This document shows, piece by piece, positions 1 through 5,475 of a DNA stretch of 5,724 nucleotides (positions within the stretch are counted from its first letter, which is position 1; the number at the start of each line of letters is the position of its first letter). The position numbers and the translations under genes were made by a program. The DNA comes from Betaproteobacteria bacterium (GTDB lineage Bacteria; Pseudomonadota; Gammaproteobacteria; Burkholderiales; Methylophilaceae). The stretch spans positions 1 through 5,724 of the forward strand of contig RFPQ01000059.1 in NCBI GenBank assembly GCA_009926035.1, in the 5' to 3' direction. Below the pieces are notes generated by a model. That model was given only the letters and a program-made list of their open reading frames with translations, was not told the origin of the DNA and did no database searches.

Positions 1-288
1 GAGTCCTCTATACAAAATGCTTTTAAAGAAGTGAATAACGCGATCGTTTCTTTAAAAGAATATACAGAGCAGGAAAATGATTTAAAACTCACACAAGATG
101 CAGCCAAGAAAGCAATGGATATTTCATCGAATCGCTATAAAGCTGGTTATTCAAGCTACCTAGAATATCTTGATGCCCAGCGCGTTTACAACGACGCATC
201 GATTGCGTATATTCAAAAAAGGCAATTGAGACTTATGGCGAGTGTGGAGCTATTTAAATCTTTAGGCGGGGGATGGTCTACTCAATAA
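1..288 (+). CDS. Outer-membrane efflux protein (TolC/NodT family), C-terminal part, 5' truncated by window
   Basis: The reading frame is open from base 1 to the TAA at 286-288, giving the last 95 residues of a protein whose start lies outside the window. A GTG at 31 is internal and need not be a start. The visible part is an alpha-helical, coiled-coil-like segment, followed by the block RYKAGYSSYLEYLDAQR (visible residues 45-61) and a final helix ending in LFKSLGGGW. The R-Y/F-x-x-G...L-x-LDAQR pattern is typical of the last hairpin of TolC-type outer-membrane channels, which form trimeric exit ducts for RND or ABC efflux pumps. The Gly-Gly-Gly-Trp ending resembles the NodT/OprM branch. By family the protein sits in the outer membrane and spans the periplasm. 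The substrate cannot be told, because the pump genes would lie upstream. The gene converges on argH. Confidence 0.85.
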   Translation, partial: ESSIQNAFKEVNNAIVSLKEYTEQENDLKLTQDAAKKAMDISSNRYKAGYSSYLEYLDAQRVYNDASIAYIQKRQLRLMASVELFKSLGGGWSTQ

Positions 289-293
289 ACTTT

Positions 294-324
294 TTTAAAT
301 AAATTATTTATTTAAAGTTTTTTT
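294..324 (+). terminator. AT-only hairpin with T-tract after the efflux gene
   Basis: Bases 294-302 (TTTAAATAA) pair perfectly with 308-316 (TTATTTAAA) around a 5-base loop. A G and a run of seven Ts (318-324) follow. The stem contains no GC pair, so it is weak as an intrinsic terminator, but it is correctly placed just past the stop at 288. It lies inside the convergent gap, and its loop and right arm overlap the argH stop codon and last codons. On the minus strand no T-run follows it, so it probably serves only the plus-strand gene. Confidence 0.4.
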
Positions 325-1644
325 AGCTTTTTCAATCGCTTTTTTGACTTGATCATAAGACGTACCGCCTATGTGATTTCTAGACTTGATTGAACCCTCA
401 AGCGTAAGATGTTTATACACATCACTTGAAATCATTTTACTAAATTTTTTCAATTCATCTATTTTAAGTTCTGATAAATCACATTTCTTTTTAATCGCTG
501 CATTCACAGCTTTTGCAACAATTTCATGTGCATCTCTAAATGCGACGCCTTTGATCACAAGATAATCTGCTAAGTCCGTAGCAGTGGCATAACCTTTTAA
601 AGTCGCTTCTTTCATATTTTTTTCATTGACGGTGATACCTTTTAGCATATCTGCATAAATAGTTAGCACATCTAAAATAGTATTCGCGGTATCAAAAAGA
701 GGTTCTTTATCTTCTTGATTGTCTTTATTGTAAGCAAGGGGCTGTGCTTTCATAAGCATAAGAAGGCCCATTAAATGACCTGTCACTCTTCCTGTTTTGC
801 CTCTCACTAATTCCGGTACATCGGGATTCTTTTTTTGCGGCATGATGGATGAGCCGGTACAAAATCTATCAGCAATTTCTATAAATCCAAACATCGGACT
901 CGACCACATAATGAGTTCTTCTGAAAATCTTGATAAATGCGTCATAAGTAAAGAAGCTGCAAAAGTAAATTCAATAGCAAAGTCTCTATCTGAAACTGCG
1001 TCTATAGAATTTTCACATACACCATCAAATTTAAGTTTTTTAGCCACCTTGTTTCTATCAATAGAGTAACTTGTGCCCGCAAGCGCTGCAGCACCCAATG
1101 GCAATTGATTCATTCTTTTTCTGGCATCTTCAAATCTTGTAAGATCTCTTTGCAACATTTCATAATAAGCCATCAAATGATGGCCAAAAGTTACAGGCTG
1201 CGCCACCTGAAGATGAGTGAATCCAGGCATGATTGTTTTTTGATGTTTGTCTGCCAATTGAACAACCGATATTTGAAGTGTTCTAATCTTGTGAATCGTT
1301 TCATCTGTAATTGCTCTTAACCACAATCTCAAATCAGTTGCGACCTGATCATTTCTTGATCTGCCTGTATGTAATTTTTTACCGGCCTCACCAATTTTAT
1401 CCGTTAATCTTTTTTCAATATTTAAATGCACATCTTCTAAATCGAGTGACCATTTAAAGGTCCCTGCCAAAATTTCTTTTTGAATAGTTTGTAAGCCTCC
1501 TTGAATCGCTTTTAAATCTTTTTGGGTGATAATTTTTTGTTCAGCTAACATTTCAGCGTGAGCCATTGAGCCTTCAATATCGTAAAGACCTAATTTCTGG
1601 TCAAAGCTAATCGATGCTGTAAATCTTTTGACGAGTTCTGTCAC
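304..1644 (-). CDS. argH: Argininosuccinate lyase (ArgH), main ORF, N-terminus displaced by a frameshift
   Basis: ArgH splits argininosuccinate into arginine and fumarate, the last step of arginine synthesis, and is a cytoplasmic homotetramer of the fumarase/aspartase superfamily. The family motifs are present: HTGRSRNDQ at residues 91-99, [11 protein letters not shown] with His143 at 139-149, SDRDFAIEF around 217-225, and the superfamily signature [12 protein letters not shown] at 263-274, the flexible loop carrying the catalytic serine. The ORF can open only at GTG 1644-1642, because the codon before it in frame is TGA. That gives 446 residues beginning [15 protein letters not shown]. Betaproteobacterial ArgH proteins usually run about 460 residues and begin with a WSGRFNEPV-S/T-ELVKR stretch. 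Here the WSGRFNE part is encoded just upstream in another frame (1641-1694). The body of the enzyme looks intact and under selection. I am sure of the family but not of how the start is read. Confidence 0.93.
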   Translation of the reverse strand: MTELVKRFTASISFDQKLGLYDIEGSMAHAEMLAEQKIITQKDLKAIQGGLQTIQKEILAGTFKWSLDLEDVHLNIEKRLTDKIGEAGKKLHTGRSRNDQVATDLRLWLRAITDETIHKIRTLQISVVQLADKHQKTIMPGFTHLQVAQPVTFGHHLMAYYEMLQRDLTRFEDARKRMNQLPLGAAALAGTSYSIDRNKVAKKLKFDGVCENSIDAVSDRDFAIEFTFAASLLMTHLSRFSEELIMWSSPMFGFIEIADRFCTGSSIMPQKKNPDVPELVRGKTGRVTGHLMGLLMLMKAQPLAYNKDNQEDKEPLFDTANTILDVLTIYADMLKGITVNEKNMKEATLKGYATATDLADYLVIKGVAFRDAHEIVAKAVNAAIKKKCDLSELKIDELKKFSKMISSDVYKHLTLEGSIKSRNHIGGTSYDQVKKAIEKAKKTLNK

Positions 1645-1694
1645 TCATTAAATCTGCCCGACCAATTCGCTTTTTTTGTATCTTTTTTAGCCAT
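1641..1694 (-). other. argH: Out-of-frame N-terminal segment of ArgH (17 codons), overlapping the GTG of the main ORF
   Basis: On the minus strand an ATG at 1694-1692 opens a 17-codon frame reading [17 protein letters not shown], then TGA at 1643-1641. The W-x-GRF-x-E core is the conserved N-terminal motif of argininosuccinate lyases, so this is the ancestral start of argH. Its TGA overlaps the GTG of the 446-residue ORF as GTGA. Rejoining NE to VTELVKRF needs a shift of one base backwards. Compared with the usual betaproteobacterial NEPV-S/T-ELVKR, the simplest reading is that four bases covering the proline codon are missing. Joined, the pieces would give about 463 residues, the expected family length. 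It could be a real frameshift mutation rescued by reinitiation at the GTG, or a sequencing or assembly error. Neither start has a clear Shine-Dalgarno sequence. Confidence 0.7.
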
Positions 1695-1701
1695 AAGTGA
1701 A

Positions 1702-1707
1702 AGTATA
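1702..1707 (-). promoter_or_regulatory. Possible -10 box for argH (TATACT)
   Basis: The minus strand reads TATACT here, one mismatch from TATAAT, with no good -35 at the usual distance (TTAGAA 17 bases upstream matches TTGACA at only three positions). Transcription starting about seven or eight bases downstream would begin at, or one base before, the ATG at 1694. That would make a leaderless mRNA and would fit the absence of a Shine-Dalgarno sequence. It is a guess from a single hexamer. Confidence 0.3.
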
Positions 1708-1748
1708 TGCTAAAGCTTATGATTTTCTAAATTTTCAATGGCTTGGCT

Positions 1749-1754
1749 TATGAT
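1749..1754 (+). promoter_or_regulatory. Possible -10 box for the hemCD operon (TATGAT)
   Basis: TATGAT lies 29 bases before the hemC ATG, in the divergent gap shared with argH. A weak TTCTAA (1725-1730) is 18 bases upstream as a possible -35. Transcription from here would leave a leader of roughly 20 to 25 bases with no evident Shine-Dalgarno sequence. No other convincing promoter is visible in the gap. Confidence 0.3.
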
Positions 1755-1783
1755 AAAATGGCTCATTCGTTTTAATTTCAACT

Positions 1784-2713
1784 ATGACCCAGCCTAAACA
1801 CATAACCATTGCGACACGCGAAAGTGAGCTTGCGATTTGGCAAGCCGAATATATTAAGTCGCAGCTTTTATCTTTATATCCAAGATTAGAAGTGAGTATT
1901 CTTGGTATGACCACCCAAGGGGATAAAACGCTTAATAAATCACTCTCTAAAATTGGTGGCAAAGGTCTTTTCATTAAAGAACTTGAAGTCGCATTACAAA
2001 ATAAAGACGCAGATATTGCAGTGCATTCACTCAAAGATTTGCCCATGCATTTAAGTGATGAATTTATGATTGCTGCGATTGGCAAGCGAGAAGATGCAAG
2101 GGATGCATTTATCTCTAATGACTTTGGAGCGCTCGAGATGCTTCCCCCAGGAAGCGTTGTAGGCACTTCAAGTCTTCGCCGACAAAGTCAACTACAACGT
2201 CGATTTCCTGAGCTTGTTATTGAGCCTTTACGAGGTAATTTACAAACCCGCTTAAGAAAACTCGATAAAAAACAATATCAAGGAATTATATTAGCAGCAG
2301 CTGGGCTCATTCGACTCAAATTAAAAACGCGTATCCGACAATATATGTCTCCGGAAAATTCAATTCCTGCGGTAGGACAAGGCGCTCTTGCTATTGAGAT
2401 ATTAAAAGTGCGATCTGATCTTGTTGAGCTATTAAAGCCTCTTCATCACCCTGAGTCAGCTCAGTGTGTGCTAGCTGAAAGAGCAATGAGTCGAACCTTA
2501 GGCGGTAGTTGCAATGTACCTTTAGGCGCACATGCCATTATTGAAAATAAAATACTTAAACTACAAGGCTTTGTAGCTTCTATTGATGGAAAAGAAATGA
2601 TTAAAGACAAGGTTGAAGGCTCCATTGAAGACGCGGAAAAGCTTGGCGAAAAACTCGCCAAGCAACTTCTTGATCAAGGTGCAGATAAAATTTTAGCGAG
2701 TCTTGCAATATGA
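1784..2713 (+). CDS. hemC: Porphobilinogen deaminase (hydroxymethylbilane synthase)
   Basis: HemC joins four porphobilinogen units into the linear tetrapyrrole hydroxymethylbilane in the cytoplasm, on the way to haem, sirohaem and cobalamin. At 309 residues it has the usual family length. Visible landmarks are the N-terminal ATRESELAIWQA (residues 10-21), KIGGKGLFIKELE (57-69), HSLKDLP (81-87) with Asp85 matching the catalytic aspartate, GTSSLRRQ (127-134), and RGNLQTRL (150-157) with substrate-binding arginines. AVGQGALAIE (196-205) follows. Cys243 in LGGSCNVPLG is the attachment site of the dipyrromethane cofactor. The SC-N-V-P form of this loop is common in betaproteobacteria. The ATG at 1784 is the natural start because the family N-terminus begins right after it. 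The stop overlaps the hemD start by ATGA, so the two are translated together. Confidence 0.97.
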   Translation: MTQPKHITIATRESELAIWQAEYIKSQLLSLYPRLEVSILGMTTQGDKTLNKSLSKIGGKGLFIKELEVALQNKDADIAVHSLKDLPMHLSDEFMIAAIGKREDARDAFISNDFGALEMLPPGSVVGTSSLRRQSQLQRRFPELVIEPLRGNLQTRLRKLDKKQYQGIILAAAGLIRLKLKTRIRQYMSPENSIPAVGQGALAIEILKVRSDLVELLKPLHHPESAQCVLAERAMSRTLGGSCNVPLGAHAIIENKILKLQGFVASIDGKEMIKDKVEGSIEDAEKLGEKLAKQLLDQGADKILASLAI

Positions 2714-3483
2714 GTACAAAAGAACTTCATCAAACAGGTATTGTAATTACACGTCCCTCTCATCAAACAGGCGAAATTAAAGCTTTGGTGAACGAGCACC
2801 AAGGACATCCAATCGAATTTCCATTGCTTGAAATCAAATCAAAAAGCCAAAATGAAACTTTTCAAAATGTTGTTTTAAAATTAGATAATTATGATTGGGC
2901 TATTTTCATTAGTTCAAATGCTGTTCAATTTGGTATGCCGATTGTGAAACAAGCATTCCACACATTGCCTAAATCAACACAATTTGCAGCTATTGGGCCC
3001 TCTACTCAAAAAGCATTGAAATTATTTGACGTAAATCATGTCCTCATACCAGATGAAAGCTTTGATAGTGAAGGTTTACTTGCTACCAAAGAAATGAATG
3101 ATATTAAAAATAAAAAAATTGTGATTTTTAGAGGTGAAGGTGGTCGAGAAACGCTAGCAGAAACATTAAGAGCGCGAGGCGCTGAGGTCACCTATGCTGA
3201 ATGTTATGCACGCACTTTTCCTCAAGCTAATTTAGATTTACTTAAAGCTTTTTCAGAAAAAATTCATATTTCAGCAATACTGATTACAAGCTCGGAAGCA
3301 TGCAAGGAATTTGTTCGCTTAAGTCGATTAAAAAATATGAATTTTTTAAAAGATGTTCTTTTTATCGTCAATCATCCAAGGATGGTGAATGTGCTTGAAA
3401 GAGAATCTTTTATGACTTTTGCGTCAGACGAGCCTTCTGATCAATCAATGATGCAAAAACTTTTAGAAACAATTGATCACTAA
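2710..3483 (+). CDS. hemD: Uroporphyrinogen-III synthase
   Basis: HemD closes hydroxymethylbilane into uroporphyrinogen III while inverting ring D, directly after HemC. The family diverges strongly in sequence, but the conserved islands are here in order: GIVITRP (residues 10-16), PLLEI (38-42), WAIFISSNAV (63-72), AAIGPST (93-99), IVIFRGEGGRE (137-147), RGAEVTYAECYAR (155-167) with the conserved tyrosine at 165, and ILITSSEA (189-196). At 257 residues it is a stand-alone, two-lobed enzyme. There is no fused HemX or methyltransferase domain at the C-terminus. The ATG overlaps the hemC stop by four bases (ATGA), which argues for translational coupling and fixes the start. No hemX/hemY pair follows, although one commonly does in proteobacteria. 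Confidence 0.95.
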   Translation: MSTKELHQTGIVITRPSHQTGEIKALVNEHQGHPIEFPLLEIKSKSQNETFQNVVLKLDNYDWAIFISSNAVQFGMPIVKQAFHTLPKSTQFAAIGPSTQKALKLFDVNHVLIPDESFDSEGLLATKEMNDIKNKKIVIFRGEGGRETLAETLRARGAEVTYAECYARTFPQANLDLLKAFSEKIHISAILITSSEACKEFVRLSRLKNMNFLKDVLFIVNHPRMVNVLERESFMTFASDEPSDQSMMQKLLETIDH

Positions 3484-3494
3484 TTGTTTAGTAA

Positions 3495-3518
3495 TCTATA
3501 AATTTCATAGAACTTTTT
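3495..3518 (+). terminator. Weak candidate terminator after hemD
   Basis: TCTAT (3495-3499) can pair with ATAGA (3507-3511) around a 7-base loop, followed two bases later by five Ts (3514-3518). The stem is only five pairs and AT-rich. It is the best candidate I see for ending the hemCD transcript before the promoter of the next gene, but it is weak. Confidence 0.22.
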
Positions 3519-3577
3519 CAAAAAATTTAAGTCATTAAAATGTAGTCGTATTTTATAGATAAAAATTATGGCTCATG

Positions 3578-3583
3578 TATAAT
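3578..3583 (+). promoter_or_regulatory. Consensus -10 box (TATAAT) for the small exported protein gene
   Basis: A perfect TATAAT lies 83 bases before the ATG at 3667, preceded by TG and an AT-rich stretch. No strong -35 is seen: TATAGA at 3554-3559, 18 bases upstream, matches TTGACA at about three positions. Transcription would begin near 3590, giving a leader of about 76 bases that starts almost exactly where the first leader hairpin begins. This fits a monocistronic gene read independently of hemCD. Confidence 0.55.
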
Positions 3584-3591
3584 GCGCATCA

Positions 3592-3638
3592 AATCGTGCT
3601 TTATACACGGTTCAATATGTATCGCTTTGATACATATT
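3592..3638 (+). promoter_or_regulatory. Structured 5' leader: two consecutive hairpins
   Basis: Hairpin 1 pairs AATCGTG (3592-3598) with CACGGTT (3606-3612), seven pairs including one G-U, around a 7-base loop. Hairpin 2 pairs AATATGTATC (3614-3623) perfectly with GATACATATT (3629-3638) around the loop GCTTT. Only one base separates them. The rest of the leader, up to the Shine-Dalgarno AAGGA at 3656-3660, looks unpaired. A structured 5' end like this may protect a short abundant mRNA from decay. Hairpin 2 is followed by TT-G-TTT and could instead be a weak attenuator, or the DNA palindrome could be a protein-binding site. The pairing is read directly from the sequence; the role is inferred. 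Confidence 0.5.
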
Positions 3639-3666
3639 TTGTTTAATTAATATTTAAGGAAATTAC

Positions 3667-3855
3667 ATGTCTAAGTTATTCGCTTCATTAGTTGCAGGTT
3701 TATTCGCACTTTCATTAAACGCATTCGCTGCTGACGCTGCTAAACCAGCTGCTGATGCTAAACCAGCTGCTGATGCTAAAGCTGCTCCAGCAAAAGCTGA
3801 CAAGAAAGCTGCTCCTGCTGCTAAACCAGCTGCTGATGCTAAAGCTGCTAAGTAA
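3667..3855 (+). CDS. Small exported Ala/Lys/Pro/Asp repeat protein, function unknown
   Basis: This encodes 62 residues. The first 21 form a clear Sec signal peptide: MSK, a hydrophobic core (LFASLVAGLFALSL), and the cleavage motif AFA followed by AD. The predicted mature chain of 41 residues contains only four amino acids, 22 Ala, 9 Lys, 5 Pro and 5 Asp, arranged as repeats of the type AKPAADA, with a net positive charge. It has no Cys or aromatic residue and is probably unstructured or loosely helical in the periplasm. A good Shine-Dalgarno sequence (AAGGA, 6 bases before ATG), a consensus -10 box, a strong terminator and 21 of 22 mature-part Ala codons being GCT all suggest a real, well-expressed single gene. 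The layout of signal peptide plus low-complexity Ala/Lys tail recalls Asr-type acid-shock proteins and other small Ala/Lys-rich envelope proteins, but composition alone cannot prove kinship. I do not assign a function. Confidence 0.85.
   Translation: MSKLFASLVAGLFALSLNAFAADAAKPAADAKPAADAKAAPAKADKKAAPAAKPAADAKAAK
3739..3849 (+). repeat. In-frame direct repeats inside the small exported protein gene
   Basis: An 18-base unit beginning GCTAAACCAG and encoding AKPAAD occurs in tandem at 3739-3756 and 3757-3774, and again at 3820-3837. The second and third copies extend to an exact 30-base direct repeat (3757-3786 and 3820-3849). All copies are in frame. Near-perfect nucleotide identity, not just protein similarity, points to recent duplication by slippage or recombination, so repeat number could differ between strains. 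Confidence 0.85.
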
Positions 3856-3875
3856 TTAGCTTTTTGTATCTAAAG

Positions 3876-3902
3876 AAAAAGGCGCTTTTAGCGCCTTTTT
3901 TT
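3876..3902 (+). terminator. Strong bidirectional intrinsic terminator
   Basis: AAAAAGGCGC (3876-3885) pairs perfectly with GCGCCTTTTT (3891-3900) around the loop TTTTA. Five GC pairs form the core, and the T-run continues to 3902 on the plus strand. On the minus strand the same hairpin is followed by TTTTTC. It lies 20 bases after the stop of the small exported protein gene and 15 bases beyond the TAG (3918-3920) of the convergent reductase gene, so it can end both transcripts. Confidence 0.93.
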
Positions 3903-3917
3903 GTCTCTATTTGTTCT

Positions 3918-4940
3918 CTATTTTTTTACCGGCGCTGCAAATGTAAAAGCGTCTGAATAAAATTCATCTTCTGGAAGACCTTGTGCAGTAAACGCCTTAT
4001 GAGCCACTTCTACCATCTGGGGAGCCCCACAACAATACAATTGATAATCATTCAAACTTATAAAATCTTTTAAAACGGCCTCATGCACCAAACCTTCGCG
4101 TCCTTGCCATTTATCCTCTGAAAGCGATTCAGATAAAACAGGTATATATTCAATGTGTGAAAATTCATGAGCCCATCTTTTGCATAATGCATCCATATAT
4201 AAATCTTCTAATACCCTAGCGCCCCGATAAAGCTTGATGGGTCGCTTCATACCTTTTTGAATAGATTCTTCAATCATGCCCTTGATTGGTGCGAAGCCTG
4301 TACCACCAGCTACGAAAATAATAGGCTTCGTAGAGTCTTCGCGTAAAAAGAAATTTCCAAAAGGGCCTTCCACGCGCAAAATAGATTTTTCTTTCATTTC
4401 TTGGAATACATATTCTGTAAATTCGCCACCTGGAATCAGTCTAAGATGTAACTCAATTAAAGAAGATTCATAGGAGGGGCTTGCAATAGAAAATGCTCGG
4501 CGCTTTCCATCTTTAAGTAAAAACTCTAAATATTGTCCTGCCACAAATTGAAGTTTGTCAGTACTTGGGAGTTTTAATTTCATTAGCATCACGTCATATG
4601 TCAGCCTCTCTAGAGCCTCGACACGCACAGGAAATATTTTAGGTTTAATATTATTAGTACTTCCTAATTCTTTAATCTCAATGGTTAAATTTTCTAAAGC
4701 CATTGCTCGACAAAATAGTGTCATACCATTTTTAATCTCTTCTTCTGAGATGACCGCTGACTGGTAGTCTTCTAAATGCACTTTACCTTCCACGACTTTA
4801 CCTTTGCATGCACCACAAGCACCATTTCGACAACCATATGGTAAATGCACGCCTGCATCAATGGCAGCCTCTACAATTGTTTGGCTTCCCTTGGCTTGAA
4901 ATGTATGTTCACTGGGTAAAAGTTTTATCGTATAACTCAT
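3918..4940 (-). CDS. Ferredoxin-domain NAD(P)H-flavin oxidoreductase (FNR superfamily; AscD/RfbI-like)
   Basis: This 340-residue cytoplasmic electron-transfer protein has three modules. Residues 1-90 are a plant-type [2Fe-2S] ferredoxin domain with Cys37, Cys42, Cys45 and Cys77 (CRNGACGAC...FC). Residues about 100-200 are an FAD-binding barrel with the RAFS flavin motif at 148-151 and EGPFGNF at 191-197. Residues about 205-335 form an NAD(P)H-binding domain with AGGTGFAPI at 211-219 and YCCGAP at 302-307. It should pass electrons from NAD(P)H through FAD to the iron-sulfur cluster and then to an unknown partner. Such proteins are often named CDP-6-deoxy-delta-3,4-glucoseen reductase, but no dideoxysugar gene is visible here, so that name would be a guess. 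They also resemble reductase components of oxygenases. The ATG overlaps the fxsA stop (TAATG), so translation is probably coupled. The gene ends at a shared strong terminator. Confidence 0.9.
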   Translation of the reverse strand: MSYTIKLLPSEHTFQAKGSQTIVEAAIDAGVHLPYGCRNGACGACKGKVVEGKVHLEDYQSAVISEEEIKNGMTLFCRAMALENLTIEIKELGSTNNIKPKIFPVRVEALERLTYDVMLMKLKLPSTDKLQFVAGQYLEFLLKDGKRRAFSIASPSYESSLIELHLRLIPGGEFTEYVFQEMKEKSILRVEGPFGNFFLREDSTKPIIFVAGGTGFAPIKGMIEESIQKGMKRPIKLYRGARVLEDLYMDALCKRWAHEFSHIEYIPVLSESLSEDKWQGREGLVHEAVLKDFISLNDYQLYCCGAPQMVEVAHKAFTAQGLPEDEFYSDAFTFAAPVKK

Positions 4941-5335
4941 TATTTTAAAAGCTCATCATCTCGTCGATACTCTCCTTCGATAACATCTTCTTCTGTTGGG
5001 TGAATATTTTGAGAAGCTTTATCTTTAATGGGTATTAAGAGCAATATAATTGCAAAAAAATCTGTAATCACGCCTGGAATAATAAATAAGATACCTGCAA
5101 AAAAATTACGGGCACTTCCAATCATCGTTTTAATTGGATTGCCACCCTGTCCCATCGCACCCATAAGCTTTGCAAAAACTAATTGTTTTTCTTCCTTGAT
5201 TAATCGCCAACCAAGGTAGGTGACCAAAATCATATAGAGAAAAAACCACCATCCATAAAGAGCGCTTAGTTTAAAAATGCCCCATATTTCAATGACTGGG
5301 AAGGATAATAAAAGAATAGTAAAAAGTAATCGCAT
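4940..5335 (-). CDS. fxsA: FxsA family inner-membrane protein
   Basis: This 131-residue membrane protein has three likely transmembrane segments, at about 2-20, 26-46 and 77-102, and a charged C-terminal tail from residue 104 (KDKASQNIHPTEEDVIEGEYRR region). Family hallmarks are the PVIEIWG stretch in helix 1 (Glu16), the GWRLIKEE turn after helix 2, and the IIPGVITDFFAI motif in helix 3 (residues 85-96). In E. coli FxsA is known for relieving the exclusion of phage T7 by the F plasmid when overproduced. Its normal role is unknown. Length is slightly shorter than the E. coli protein, mainly in the tail. It is the first gene of a two-gene minus-strand operon with the flavin reductase and is divergent from dsbD. 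No strong Shine-Dalgarno sequence precedes the ATG. Confidence 0.92.
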   Translation of the reverse strand: MRLLFTILLLSFPVIEIWGIFKLSALYGWWFFLYMILVTYLGWRLIKEEKQLVFAKLMGAMGQGGNPIKTMIGSARNFFAGILFIIPGVITDFFAIILLLIPIKDKASQNIHPTEEDVIEGEYRRDDELLK

Positions 5336-5361
5336 TAGGTTATTCTATGATTTTAGTTAGA

Positions 5362-5367
5362 ATTATA
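5362..5367 (-). promoter_or_regulatory. Possible -10 box for the fxsA operon (TATAAT)
   Basis: The minus strand reads a perfect TATAAT 26 bases upstream of the fxsA ATG, with no recognisable -35 at 16-18 bases. Transcription would start about 20 bases before the ATG. AT-rich DNA gives such hexamers by chance, but the position is right for the only minus-strand operon starting here. Confidence 0.4.
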
Positions 5368-5387
5368 TGTAATAAATGATCGTTGTG

Positions 5388-5416
5388 CTTAAGAGCTTGA
5401 TTCAATGATTCTTAAG
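5388..5416. promoter_or_regulatory. Inverted repeat in the fxsA/dsbD divergent gap
   Basis: CTTAAGA (5388-5394) is mirrored by TCTTAAG (5410-5416), with 15 bases between, so the half-site centres are 22 bases apart, about two helical turns. It sits between the two divergent starts and could be a dimeric regulator site. CTTAAG is itself a palindrome and the gap is AT-rich, so chance is possible. Confidence 0.2.
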
Positions 5417-5475
5417 GAACGATTTTATGATGATTTAACTCCAATCAACTTGCTTCTTTTTAAAGGCCATTTTTC

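Noticed and set aside
797..1069. Plus-strand open frames opposite argH (797-1069 and 1105-1320)
   Set aside because: Both are antisense to strongly conserved ArgH motifs and their translations resemble no family. They are shadows.
1671..1688. A6 and A7 runs (minus strand) near the argH ATG as a programmed frameshift slippery site
   Set aside because: The WSGRFNE motif is downstream of these runs and in frame with the ATG, so the shift must occur after it, near 1644, where no slippery heptamer is seen.
1735..2166. Minus-strand 143-codon open frame opposite hemC
   Set aside because: It lies antisense to the conserved HemC coding region, has a low-complexity Ser/Leu/Ile-rich product with no recognisable motif, and has no Shine-Dalgarno sequence. 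It is a shadow of the real gene.
3592..3650. Leader hairpins as a known riboswitch or small RNA gene
   Set aside because: The two simple stem-loops match no riboswitch class I can recognise, and they lead directly into a Shine-Dalgarno sequence and a coding region.
3901..3921. Near-tandem repeat TTGTCTCTAT / TTGTTCTCTAT after the terminator
   Set aside because: It is short, imperfect, in AT-rich sequence between two convergent gene ends, and shows no sign of function.
4276..4767. Plus-strand open frames opposite the flavin reductase, and 5028-5219 opposite fxsA
   Set aside because: They are antisense to conserved cofactor or membrane segments, with no ribosome site or family resemblance.
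5420..5435. TATGAT (5426-5431) as a dsbD promoter -10
   Set aside because: The only -35-like hexamer, TTGATT at 5397-5402, is 23 bases away, too far, so I do not list it as a promoter.
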